Source: DASZGI01 sp035938995
GTDB lineage: Bacteria > Actinomycetota > Actinomycetes > Streptomycetales > Catenulisporaceae
DNA: 64,000 nt
Assembly: GCF_035938995.1 (NCBI RefSeq)
Contig: NZ_DASZGI010000166.1
Span: 4,147 to 68,146, forward strand
Reading direction: 5' to 3'
Shown here: one piece after another, positions 34,160 to 42,752 of the stretch
Position numbering within the stretch: position 1 is the stretch's first letter
Layout of the letters: each line of letters starts with the position of its first letter
Notes under the pieces: model-generated
What the model was told of the DNA's origin: nothing
Seen by the model: only the letters and a program-made list of their open reading frames with translations
The model's database searches: none
Position numbers and translations under genes: made by a program

Positions 34160-35236
34160 ATGGCGGTCACGATCCGGGACGTCGCGCGGCACGCCGAGGT
34201 GTCCATCGCCACGGTGTCGCGCGCGCTGAGTGCACCCGACCTGGTGGCCGAACAGACCAGGGCCCGGGTCGTGGCGGTGGCCCGGGAACTCGGCTACGAG
34301 CCGAACCGGGCCGCCCGCAGCCTGATCACCGGGCGCACCGGATTCATCGGAGCTGTGGTGCCCGACGTGGCCAACCCCTTCTTCCTTGGCGCGCTGCGCG
34401 GAATCCAGGGCGCGGCCCGCGAGCACGGGCACCACGTCCTGCTCGCCGACACCGCCGAGGACCCGGTCGCCGAGGCCGAGCTGATCAACTCGATCAGTCG
34501 GCAGGTGGACGGCATGATCCTGCTCTCCTCGCGGCTGTCCGTCGCCCGGCTCCGGGAGTTCCCCGGAGCCGGGCGCACGGTGCTGTTCAACCGGGTGCTG
34601 CCCGGTTTCCCCGCCGTACTGCTCGACAGCGCGGACGGCGCCCGGCAACTCGTCGCCCACCTCGCGGCGCTCGGACACCGCCGGATCGCATACGCCGGCG
34701 GCCCACGCGAGTCCTTCGCGGACGCCGAGCGGCGGCGCGGGCTGGCGAAGGTCTGTCAGGACACCGATATCCGGGTCATCGACCTGGGCGCGTTCCCACC
34801 GGTGTTCTCCTCCGGCGCGCGCATCGCCGATCTCGCCCTGGAGGCCCGGGTCACCGCCGTCATCGCGTACAACGACCTGGTGGCGCTCGGCGTGATCGCA
34901 CGGCTGCGCGACCGGAGGATCGACGTGCCGGTGGACATGAGCGTCACAGGCTTCGACGACATACCGATGGCGTCGATGAGCGCGCCACGGCTGACCACGA
35001 TGTCCGTGCCGCTTGAGCAGGCCGGACGCGCCGCGGTGGAGCTGCTGCTGCGCCAGTCCGAGGGCAACGGCGCCGGGAACGGAAGCGGGAGCGGGAACCT
35101 GATCTCCGACCCGCAGCCGCGCGGCAGGCTGCTGCCGGTGCGGCTGGTGGTGCGCTCGTCCACAGCCGCGCCCCGGCGTCCCGGCGGCTGGACCTCGCGC
35201 GGTTCGCGCGAGGCGGCCGACACACCCCACAAGTAA
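34160..35236 (+). CDS. LacI-family transcriptional regulator
   Basis: This 358-aa protein has an N-terminal HTH (TIRDVARHAEVSIATVSRALS, residues 4-24) with hinge helix RAARSLITGRT, followed by a periplasmic-binding-protein-like sensor (GFIGAVVPDVANPFF, TGFDDIPMASMSAPRLTTM). The C-terminal 40 residues are a Gly/Ser/Arg-rich tail. ATG 34160 follows GAGGAGG. It lies directly after the GH28 gene and is a good candidate to control the polysaccharide locus in response to an oligosaccharide or its sugar. Confidence 0.92.
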   Translation: MAVTIRDVARHAEVSIATVSRALSAPDLVAEQTRARVVAVARELGYEPNRAARSLITGRTGFIGAVVPDVANPFFLGALRGIQGAAREHGHHVLLADTAEDPVAEAELINSISRQVDGMILLSSRLSVARLREFPGAGRTVLFNRVLPGFPAVLLDSADGARQLVAHLAALGHRRIAYAGGPRESFADAERRRGLAKVCQDTDIRVIDLGAFPPVFSSGARIADLALEARVTAVIAYNDLVALGVIARLRDRRIDVPVDMSVTGFDDIPMASMSAPRLTTMSVPLEQAGRAAVELLLRQSEGNGAGNGSGSGNLISDPQPRGRLLPVRLVVRSSTAAPRRPGGWTSRGSREAADTPHK

Positions 35237-35344
35237 CCCCACATTCGTACCCACACGATCGCGACAACGACCACGAAACATCGCAATGCCCTGATCACGA
35301 TGGGCGCGCTCGCGCTGACAAAGCACCAGCCGAACCGGCTCCTG

Positions 35345-35552
35345 CCTCGACGGCGCACCCGCCGAGTCCTTCTTCGCCACACTCAAGGCCGAGATCGGGG
35401 TCCACTCCTGGCCCGACCGCGCCACAGCGCGCCGAGACATCGAGAACTGGATCAAGCTCTACAACGAGCGGCGCCTGCACTCCTCGCTCGACTATCGGAC
35501 CCCTCTCGAAGCGCGAACCGCCTGGCAGCAGCGAATGTCAACCGCTGCATAA
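35345..35552 (+). pseudogene. C-terminal fragment of an IS3-family transposase (OrfB), frameshifted
   Basis: The two frames join at about 35400 by a one-base deletion: AESFFATLKAEIG, then VHSWPDRATARRDIENWIKL and YNERRLHSSLDYRTP. This is the typical end of IS3 OrfB with the final catalytic Glu region. No terminal inverted repeats or upstream part remain. It marks the edge of the transposon-rich zone just after the LacI gene. Confidence 0.75.
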
Positions 35553-35569
35553 ATTAAAGGGAGGTAAGA

Positions 35570-35790
35570 GAACCCGTCGACTTCATCGCCTGGGTAGACC
35601 TGCAGGGCGCCGCTGCCGGTCGAGTTTGTCACCGTGACGCCCAGGGCTAAGGCTCCCGATGAGTTGGCCGGTATCGCAGCGTATGACAAGGCGTGTACCT
35701 GCAAAATCCGTAGGTCCTGCCCACGAAGCCACCGGTGCCGAGTCCGGTGTGGGTGTCGATGATCCGTACCGGGTTGACCGGGCTGCGGCC
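35570..35790 (-). pseudogene. Remnant of an actinobacterial secreted-protein repeat
   Basis: On the minus strand, frames read PVNPVRIIDTHTGLGTGG and, after a frame change, ALALGVTVTNSTGSGALQVY and PGD. This is the V-R-I-L-D-T-R...L-N-V-T-V-T-N...Y-P repeat found in many secreted or surface proteins. No start, signal or full repeat array remains, so it is a decayed piece. Confidence 0.5.
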
Positions 35791-36392
35791 TCAGGCGCCA
35801 GACCACTGCGTCGGCTCAGGACGATTTTCACCATTTGCCGCGGCCCCACCGTGCCAAGCGCCCGGCCACGAGCATGCGATGGACTGCACCCTCAACCTTG
35901 CGTTATGCACCCCGACACTTGTGGACGCCCGTACGCCGAGCAAAACGGCAGGTCAGGCACCATAAGATCGATTGTCCTCGCCAAGACTGCTGCCGCTGAA
36001 GGGCAGCGTGCCAGGCAACCGCGCGTTACGTTTGCCTGGCACGCTGCCACGGCGAGAAGCGCGCGAGATCTTCACGGCCGCCGGGAGCCGACCAGCGTGT
36101 CCACCGCCACCGAGCCCGGTTCGCCACCCGTGACGCCGGATCAGCAGGTCGCACCGCCATTCGACCCGCCTGGGAACAGCTCCTTGAGATAAGACGCAAG
36201 TAGAGACGGAACGATCTGCAGAATCTGGTGCACAAATGGCGCACGGAACAGCTGCACAGCCCGAAGATAACCACCCACGAGAAGAACAAAGGCACAGGTC
36301 AAGAGGCCTTCACCGACCTAACCCAACCATGATCGCCATCTGGGCGGCCAGCGCACCGCGCAGATCAAACATCAGACATCGAGCGACACAAG
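35791..36392. other. No gene; contains one long hairpin
   Basis: There is no convincing coding region on either strand. It contains the 17-bp inverted repeat at 36002-36048 and leads into the second tRNA-Glu fragment. Confidence 0.5.
36002..36048. terminator. 17-bp perfect inverted repeat with 13-nt loop
   Basis: GGCAGCGTGCCAGGCAA pairs exactly with 36032-36048. It could be a strong terminator or a recombination/IS end. No gene reads into it from close by. Confidence 0.6.
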
Positions 36393-36424
36393 AGGCCAGG
36401 TCAGGAGCAATTCTGACCTGGCCT
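36393..36424 (-). terminator. Perfect 12-bp stem hairpin downstream of tRNA-Glu fragment copy 2
   Basis: AGGCCAGGTCAG pairs with CTGACCTGGCCT around an 8-nt loop, ending 6 bp from the tRNA 3' end. It is likely the original terminator of the minus-strand tRNA gene; copy 1 has a weaker relative. Confidence 0.65.
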
Positions 36425-36429
36425 CAGCC

Positions 36430-36477
36430 GTAGCCCCGACGGGATTCGAACCCGCGCTACTGCCTTGAGAGGGCAGC
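36430..36477 (-). other. tRNA-Glu(CTC) 3'-half fragment, attachment-core candidate, copy 2
   Basis: It contains the same anticodon arm, T arm and acceptor 3' strand as copy 1 with one difference; here the anticodon stem pairs fully. The tRNA match continues a few bases (CGTGC) and then stops before the D arm, so this is also a fragment. The two copies are direct repeats about 36.2 kb apart. Confidence 0.75.
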
Positions 36478-36534
36478 GTGCAACGAGAGAAGAAGCCCGG
36501 TTCGGAGCACATTATGTCTTGCTGCCAACAGATG

Positions 36535-36554
36535 CTCAGCCACCACTCAGCCAC
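36535..36554. repeat. Two CTCAGCCAC direct repeats
   Basis: Exact 9-bp copies at 36535-36543 and 36546-36554 lie about 60 bp outside tRNA fragment copy 2, mirroring the tandem repeats outside copy 1. They are possible arm-type integrase sites. Confidence 0.4.
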
Positions 36555-37175
36555 AAGCGCACAGATCCAGCTCGCCACTGCCCGTTCTGCGGCGTCTTGA
36601 TACGCAGCGGTGTGCAGCGATGCTCTACGAGCACGAGGTCGTTCTCAATTCAGTTAGCACCGGCCCGCTCGTGCAGCGCGAGCCAGCGAAGCCGCTGCCA
36701 GCGCAGGACGACGAGACAGGCGTACGGCATGGGCATCGGACACTTCCGACCTTTGGTGGTGTCTTTTGTACCGTTCGCTGTAACGGCGTTGCAGCTGGCG
36801 GACCGAGGCGAGTCGTCTTGGTGGCGAAGTCCACATATGACCAACTTCAGGCCGACGATCCACAGTGCGAGCATGCGGACAATCTCAGCCATGTTCTCTC
36901 GATGCGCGCCGCTCACCCGGTAGCGAAGCCGAGTTGTGCGTTATTCACGTAAAGCATCGGCCGGAATCGCAAAGGCCGCTCTCGTCGTATCCGTCAAGGA
37001 GAGTGAGTTGGCCGCCTGGAATCGCTCTATCCAGTGGCTTGCCGAAGCCGGTGAGGTAGACCGGGTCTTTGCCGAGTTCCGCTCGGCGCTCATTGAGGTT
37101 TTCTCGGTGACGCGAAGCGGGTGATCGGGGGCGACACGCGCATTCCGGGATGATCGGCATGGTTTGCTGAGCGCA
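36555..37175. other. No supportable gene
   Basis: Short overlapping frames occur on both strands. One plus-strand frame (about 36936-37124) gives a plausible helical peptide (ELAAWNRSIQWLAEAGEVDR), but no family is recognisable. This is probably degenerate DNA between mobile-element remnants. Confidence 0.45.
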
Positions 37176-37232
37176 GCGGAGCCTTCCGGTAGAAGAGGTC
37201 TCACCACAAGATCGTCTACCTGAAGGCTCCGC
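37176..37232. repeat. 18-bp inverted repeat (17/18), possible IS end structure
   Basis: GCGGAGCCTTCCGGTAGA (37176-37193) pairs with 37215-37232 except at one position. It abuts the IS5-like fragment, so it may belong to a terminal or attenuator structure of that element. Confidence 0.5.
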
Positions 37233-37277
37233 GGGCCAACTTACAGCGTCGTGCTCGACGTGCCCAAAGAACTGATC

Positions 37278-37568
37278 GCCTACGCCGCGCAGCAGCCGGT
37301 TGTGCGCACGGGTGTCTGGGTCGAGTTCGTAGCCGTCCTTCGGCTGCTTGACCGGGGTGTGCACGCCGTGGCCTGCGCTCTCGTATCCGCTGTCGGCCAA
37401 TACTGGCAGGTCTTTGAGATACGGGGCGAGGGCGGCGAGGACCAGTTCGCGGGCGGCGGTGATGTCGTGTACGGAGCCGGGCAGGACCTCGGAGATCCAC
37501 AACGGGATCCCGTTCGGTGCGATGAGCGCTTGAATCCGCCAACTGTACAACCCGGCGAAAGTAGGCAC
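37278..37568 (-). pseudogene. IS5-type DDE transposase fragment
   Basis: About 97 residues (SWRIQALIAPNGIPLWISE, GSVHDITAAR, VLADSGYESAG, HTPVKQPKDG, LDPDTRAHNRLLRG) match the central to C-terminal part of IS5-type transposases, including the second Asp in LADSGY. The N-terminus is scrambled upstream and the end (the GERG...W-R-T-L segment) is missing. Non-functional. Confidence 0.75.
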
Positions 37569-37757
37569 CGCCCGCTACCGCTACCGGGGAGCGCGCATCC
37601 CCTCGCCATGGCCGCCCACCGGATGAGGAACACCACCACCCGCCCGGGGTTCGTGGAGCGCCCGGTGCCTGGAAACAGGCACGCCGGGTGCGGGAAGCGG
37701 CCTGGGGAAACGGACCGGTCACTACGACCGAAACCGCGCCCCAGGCCGACTTTCACG

Positions 37758-37906
37758 ACGATCACCCTGTCCGGCGCGCTGCTGTACGCGTTCGCGGTGA
37801 CCGAGTACGCCAGCCGCAGGCTCCAGGTGGTGGGCGCGACAGCGCACCGTTCGCGGCTTGGGTGGCGCAGGCCGCCAGGAACCTGGTGCCATTTGTCCCC
37901 CATTAA
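37758..37906 (+). pseudogene. Integrase-core (IS481/IS3-like) fragment, frameshifted
   Basis: GALLYAFAVTEYASRRLQVV then, one frame over, PFAAWVAQAARNLV matches the core strand and helix of rve-type integrases (Y-x-F-x-V-I-E-x-x-S-R-R...G-A-T-A-H-P...W-V-A-Q-A-A-R-N-L-V). The frame changes near 37848. Only about 50 residues remain. Confidence 0.6.
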
Positions 37907-38186
37907 CGGATAGTGCACTTTCTCATTGAAGGCCCCAATGATTCCGGTGGCGCTGGCCAGGCTCCGCGAGGCTTCGATAGTGTGTACGACGGCTGCTACC
38001 GGCCGGGCCGTGGGCGAGACGCTTGCGGTGCGCCGCCCGCCAGCCGACGCCGCGACCAACGACGCTCGCGGTTTGGCTGAGGTGCCCCCGAATCCAATCC
38101 CATGCATACCTCTCCGATTGGCTGCGGCGTGGCTCGCGCCCTGCTGGCGACCCGGCCTCCCTCGAAAGGCACGGAGGTGCGGCGCG

Positions 38187-40973
38187 TTGGCTCCCGATGC
38201 TTTCGTCGATCGGCTACCCGAGCTCTTAGAGCTCGATCGCATGGTGGCCGGTCTGGAAGCCGGTCGCGGCGGTGTGTGCTGGATCAATGGTGAGCCGGGG
38301 ATCGGCAAGTCCACCCTGGTCGACCTGTTGGCGGATCGCACTACGGACCGCGGTTGCCAGGTCTACCGCGGTGCCAGCGACGCGCTGCTCGAGGCGTTCC
38401 CGCTTCGAGTCGTGGCCGATGCGCTGGGCGTCTCCTCCCGCTCCGCAGACCCGGGTCGTGCGCAGGTCGCGGCGCTGCTGCGCGGCGAGCGCAGCGGCTC
38501 GGAGGTGCTGGATCCGGTGCTTGCCGCCAGCGAACGCCTCCTCGATCTCGTGGATCGGCAATGCGCAATCGGCCCGACCGTGCTGGCGCTGGAGGACCTG
38601 CATTGGGCCGACGAGCCGAGCCTGCTGCTGTTCAGCCGTCTCGCCCGCGCGACGGGGCAGCTTCCGCTGCTGCTGGTCGGGACGGCGCGTCCGCTGCCCA
38701 GGCGGGACACGGTCGACCGCTTGCGGGAGCTGGTGATCGGGCGCGGCGGCGTGCTGATCGCCCTCGGGCCTCTCAGCCCCGGTGGCGTCGCCGAACTCGC
38801 GGGCAGAATCGCGGGCGGCGCGCCGGGGCCCCGCTTGCGCGCGGTCTTGGAGCGGGCAGGCGGTAATCCACTGTATGTGCGGGAGCTCGTCGATGCGCTT
38901 GTCAGAGACCATGTGCTGACCGTGAACGGGGGCGCGAGCGAGTTCGACGGCGACGTGCCAGCCACGCCCTTGTCCCTGAGCGCCGCCATCGCCGACCGGC
39001 TCGGGTTCCTCTCCCCGAGCGCCCGGGCGGCCCTTCGGACCGCGGCGCTGCTGGGCGTGGAGTTCGATGTCGCGGACCTCGCGGTGGTCACCGGGCGCCC
39101 AGTCACGCAGGTCGGCGAGGTCCTCACGGAGGCGGTGGAGAGCGGGGTCCTCGGCCAGAGTGGTCGGCGGCTGCGTTTTCGCCACGAGCTGCTGCATCGT
39201 TCGCTGGTGGAGCAGATGCCCGCAGCGCTTCTGGACGCTCTTCACAACGAGATCGCACGCGAACTCGCCGCCGCCGGGAGTCCGCTCGGCGTGGTGGCCC
39301 GCCACTTGCTGCTCGTGCCGGAGCGCGTCGAAGACTGGGCTCTGAGCTGGTTGGCGGCAGTCCCGGAGACGGTGCTGTACGCGCTGCCGCAGGTATGGGG
39401 AGAGCTTCTGGACCGTGCGGTGACGGCGGTCGCCCCTTCGGATCCGCGCTACCAGCCGCTGGCCACCAGGTCGGCGCAGGTGCTCTTTTGGCTCGGCAGG
39501 GACGAGCAAGCCAGCCGGATCGCGGGTCGCGTCGCGCGGGACACCGGTGACGCCCCACTCGCCGCGAGGATGCGGGTCCTGCTGATCCGCTCCGCCGGTC
39601 GGCTGCGCAGGATCGACGAGGCTGTGAACGTGGCCCTATGCAGTCCTGGCGACGAAGGGTTGCCGCTACTCTGGCGTGCGCGGCTGGGGGCTTGGTCGGC
39701 AGTGGCGCTCTTCGACGCGGGCCAGGTCGAGCAGGCTGCGGCGACGGCGCTCGAGGCACTGGACGCGGCCCTGGAGAGCGGCGACGAACTGGCCATGGGG
39801 TCCGCCAGGCACGCTGCGTCGATCTGCTGCGGCCCAGCGGATCGCCCGGGGCACATGAAGGCGGCGTTGGAGGTCCTTTCCGTCGGCGACCCCGAGGCGA
39901 TGGATCTCAAGATGCTGGTGATGGCGAACGCGGTGACGCAGTTCGAGGACCTCGGCTGGATCGAGGAGGCCGCGGCGATGTCCGCCGAGGCGTTGCGGTT
40001 GGCGGACCGGATCGGCACTGTTCGGATCGCGCGGATTCAGGGCACTGCGGCGGGCCTGTGCTATCGCACCGGACGCTGGGACGAGGCGCTGGCGCACCTG
40101 TCCGCACTCGACCCGGGGCTCGCCGCCGCCGATCGTGTCGACCAGGTCCACGCGCTCGGCGTCGTCATCGCGCTGCGGCGCGGCGAGGTGGAGAGCGCGG
40201 ACGCGCACATTCGCGCCGTCGGCGTCACCTCGCCGAGTGCGCCGGGTTTCTACCCGTTCGCCGAACCCCTGGCCATGCGGGCGGAGTTCGACGGCGATCT
40301 CGAGCGGGCTGCCGCGCTGATGGCCATGCGGCTGGAGGGGCCGAGGATAGACGGGCATCGCGACGACCTTCCCTACGCTGTGCGCCTGGCGTTGGAGACC
40401 GGCGATCGCGCCCTCGCGGCGGTGGCCACCGAACGCGCCGAGGCCGAGGCAGTCGAGCTGGGCTCGCGCGGCCGTGTGCTGGCTCATGCGTTCTGCCGCG
40501 CGTTGATGCACGGCGACACCGCGGGGCTGCTCGCTGTCGCCGACGACTATCGACGCTGCGGCTGGGTGCCGTACAGCGGGTCCGCGTTCGAAGAGGCCGC
40601 GGTCTCTCTCGCGGCCGCCGGCGAGACCGTGCAAGCCAGGGCCGCGCTGACAGAGGCGGCGCGGGTCTACGCGGAACTCGGTGCCGCGCGGGACCTGCGG
40701 CGCGCCGATGCGCGGCTGCGCCCCCACGGTGTGCGGCGGGGCTCGCGCAGCACGCATCGACGCGCGGCCCACGGGTGGGAGGCGTTGACCCCCGGCGAGC
40801 AGCGCATTGCGCGTCTCGTCGCGCAGGGGCAGTCCAACCCTGATATCGCGAAGGAGCTGTTCCTCTCCCGCCGCACCGTCCAGGCGCACGTCTCGAGCAT
40901 CCTCGCCAAGCTCCAGGTGCGCTCGCGGATCGGCGTCGCGCTCGAAGCGTCCCGGGCGCCCGCCGCGGGCTGA
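38187..40973 (+). CDS. LAL-type LuxR regulator with AAA/STAND ATPase
   Basis: This 928-aa protein begins with an ATPase: VDRLPELLELDRMV lead-in, P-loop GEPGIGKS (35-42) and Walker B VLALEDLHWAD. A long TPR-like helical middle follows, then a C-terminal LuxR HTH (LTPGEQRIARLVAQGQSNPD, LSRRTVQAHVSSILAKL, about residues 862-915). Such regulators activate pathway genes in response to a ligand and ATP. The start is TTG 38187: GGAGG sits 9 nt before it and the homologous part begins just after, while the frame open upstream to 37926 has no ribosome site. Its target is not evident; neighbours are IS remnants and a lectin gene. Confidence 0.88.
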   Translation: MAPDAFVDRLPELLELDRMVAGLEAGRGGVCWINGEPGIGKSTLVDLLADRTTDRGCQVYRGASDALLEAFPLRVVADALGVSSRSADPGRAQVAALLRGERSGSEVLDPVLAASERLLDLVDRQCAIGPTVLALEDLHWADEPSLLLFSRLARATGQLPLLLVGTARPLPRRDTVDRLRELVIGRGGVLIALGPLSPGGVAELAGRIAGGAPGPRLRAVLERAGGNPLYVRELVDALVRDHVLTVNGGASEFDGDVPATPLSLSAAIADRLGFLSPSARAALRTAALLGVEFDVADLAVVTGRPVTQVGEVLTEAVESGVLGQSGRRLRFRHELLHRSLVEQMPAALLDALHNEIARELAAAGSPLGVVARHLLLVPERVEDWALSWLAAVPETVLYALPQVWGELLDRAVTAVAPSDPRYQPLATRSAQVLFWLGRDEQASRIAGRVARDTGDAPLAARMRVLLIRSAGRLRRIDEAVNVALCSPGDEGLPLLWRARLGAWSAVALFDAGQVEQAAATALEALDAALESGDELAMGSARHAASICCGPADRPGHMKAALEVLSVGDPEAMDLKMLVMANAVTQFEDLGWIEEAAAMSAEALRLADRIGTVRIARIQGTAAGLCYRTGRWDEALAHLSALDPGLAAADRVDQVHALGVVIALRRGEVESADAHIRAVGVTSPSAPGFYPFAEPLAMRAEFDGDLERAAALMAMRLEGPRIDGHRDDLPYAVRLALETGDRALAAVATERAEAEAVELGSRGRVLAHAFCRALMHGDTAGLLAVADDYRRCGWVPYSGSAFEEAAVSLAAAGETVQARAALTEAARVYAELGAARDLRRADARLRPHGVRRGSRSTHRRAAHGWEALTPGEQRIARLVAQGQSNPDIAKELFLSRRTVQAHVSSILAKLQVRSRIGVALEASRAPAAG

Positions 40974-41014
40974 GCGAGCGGTCGGCGCCCGGGAGCGTCA
41001 TAGGGATCATGCGG

Positions 41015-42277
41015 TCAGGACAGCGCCCACTGCTGGTTGGCCGCGTAGCTGCAATCCCAGATCTCCAACTGCGTGCCGTTGTCCGTCGACCAGCCCGTGT
41101 CGTCAAGGCAGCGCCCGGACTGCGGGTTGTACAGGCCGCCGTACTGGGCCACCCAGACCTGGTTACCGCCGCCGTTGCAGTCCCACAGGTCGACCGGCGT
41201 GCCATTGCCGGTGCCGTTGCCGACGATGTCGAGGCACTTGCCGAAGATCGTGATCCGGCCGTCGGACCAGGACGTCCACGCTTGTGCGTCCGTCCCGTTG
41301 CAGTCCCACAGGTCCACCGGGTTGCCGCTCGCGGCGCTGCTGAAATGGTCGTCCATGCACTTGTTGCTCATCCCGGAGGAGACTGGTCCGGTGTTCCCAG
41401 GCGTCGGCAGTCCGTACTCGGCGGTGAACTCGCGGAACCATGCCGGGAAGGCGCTGGCGATAGCCAAGACGTACGTATTCGCATATCCGGCGATGGCCAC
41501 CGCGCTGGCGCCTATCCAACCGGACATCGTCCTCAGGGTGTTGGAGATGTAGTTGGCCACCGCCAAATAGATCCCTGGCAGGTTGGTCAACATCCACGGG
41601 GCCATCCCCGCCATGGCTGCGGCGCCGAGACCGGCGAACAGCGAGTAGACCAGCATCTGCTGCCAGGCGTTGGCGTCGAACGGGGCGCCGGTCATCTGGC
41701 GTGTGACGATTTGGGTGACCAGCGCCGTGATCGCTCCTGCGATGCCCGGGCAGAAGAACGGCCCGACCACAGTTCCTGCCAGAGCGATGACGCAGACTCC
41801 CAAGGTGGCCAGTCCGGCGAGGAATCCGCTGGTCCACGACACGAAGGCGACCCAGGCACCACTGTTGTTTTCCATGGTGGCGAAGTCGGCGACCGGGACG
41901 TAGAGCTCGACGGAGCCGTCGTTCACGAAGACCTGCGCGTCGGGGATGTACGGGACCGGAGTGTCGCCCTCGGCCGACGCGGCCACATTGTATTCGGCCA
42001 CCATGATGTCATAGGGACTGGATCCGTCGGGCAGCCCGAGAGATTCCGGCAGGGTGGTGGCGAGCAGGTTGCCCATCGTGCTGGCGTCGATGTCGGTCTG
42101 GATCGACACCACGAAGTCACCGGCCTGGACGGCCGAGGCGGTCTGCGGAACCGCTCCGACGAGCGCAAGGGTCGTGGCCACCGCCGCCACGACTGCGATC
42201 ACACGCCGGAAGCGGTGACGGTCTCGCGAGCGGCGGGTTCGTGTGCGGCGGGGTGTCAAAGGTGGTTTCTTCCACAT
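41015..42277 (-). CDS. Secreted or membrane-anchored protein with C-terminal ricin-B lectin domain
   Basis: This 420-aa protein starts with a strongly basic N-terminus, then a hydrophobic signal (VIAVVAAVATTLALVGA). The middle has several long hydrophobic stretches (VAFVSWTSGFLAGLATLGVC, GPFFCPGIAGAITALVTQIV), possibly membrane-spanning or pore-like. The last about 125 residues are a beta-trefoil with three Q-x-W repeats (QAWTSW, QVWVAQ, QQWALS) and VDLWDCNG segments. The start ATG 42277 gives the best signal peptide. A lectin attached to a membrane-active domain would suit a secreted toxin or a cell-wall protein; I cannot decide. Confidence 0.75.
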   Translation of the reverse strand: MWKKPPLTPRRTRTRRSRDRHRFRRVIAVVAAVATTLALVGAVPQTASAVQAGDFVVSIQTDIDASTMGNLLATTLPESLGLPDGSSPYDIMVAEYNVAASAEGDTPVPYIPDAQVFVNDGSVELYVPVADFATMENNSGAWVAFVSWTSGFLAGLATLGVCVIALAGTVVGPFFCPGIAGAITALVTQIVTRQMTGAPFDANAWQQMLVYSLFAGLGAAAMAGMAPWMLTNLPGIYLAVANYISNTLRTMSGWIGASAVAIAGYANTYVLAIASAFPAWFREFTAEYGLPTPGNTGPVSSGMSNKCMDDHFSSAASGNPVDLWDCNGTDAQAWTSWSDGRITIFGKCLDIVGNGTGNGTPVDLWDCNGGGNQVWVAQYGGLYNPQSGRCLDDTGWSTDNGTQLEIWDCSYAANQQWALS

Positions 42278-42752
42278 GCCACAAGCCTGCTTCCAGGGGC
42301 GCGACGAGTGATCCGGCACGGTCTGGCCGATCAGGAAGCATGCTCACAGCGGGGCGGGCACGAGATATCGGCCAGGATGCCTAAGTTTGGGCTGTCGTGC
42401 TCGTGGACGGGCACGCCATCCGGATTTGGATGATGCGGCCAAGACACCGGATTCGTCGATGCCGACCGGCGGCCGCGACGGGTCGCGATTGCGATTTCTT
42501 CGAACTCTAAGCTTGTCCTACCTTCTTGATGCGGGCTTGAGCTGATCATTCGTAAGATCGGTGGACCCGGGGGCTCCGGGTATGGCTGTGAGCTTGTAGC
42601 CCAGGTGATGGCTCAAAGAAGTTGGCCGCCCAGAGCCCCGCGACGACCCGACCGCCAATTGGGAGATGCGACTCGATCGCTGTGTAGGACTACGTCGGCG
42701 CGGTTGTCTGCTGGGACCGAGCAAGCACGCGACGAGCCTTCATGAGGTGACT
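42278..42752. other. Non-coding left flank of the IS110 element
   Basis: No gene. It includes a hairpin (ACCCGG/CCGGGT, 42565-42581). In IS110-family elements the non-coding end next to the transposase gene can encode a bridge RNA; the roughly 210 bp before 42753 is the place to look for it. Confidence 0.35.

Noticed and set aside
191..36477. The 36-kb block as a proven integrative element
   Set aside because: No integrase, replication or transfer gene lies inside, and the arm-like repeats lie outside both copies. I keep it as an open question only.
36936..37124. Small plus-strand protein of 62 aa
   Set aside because: The composition is plausible, but there is no family, no good ribosome site and the surroundings are IS debris.
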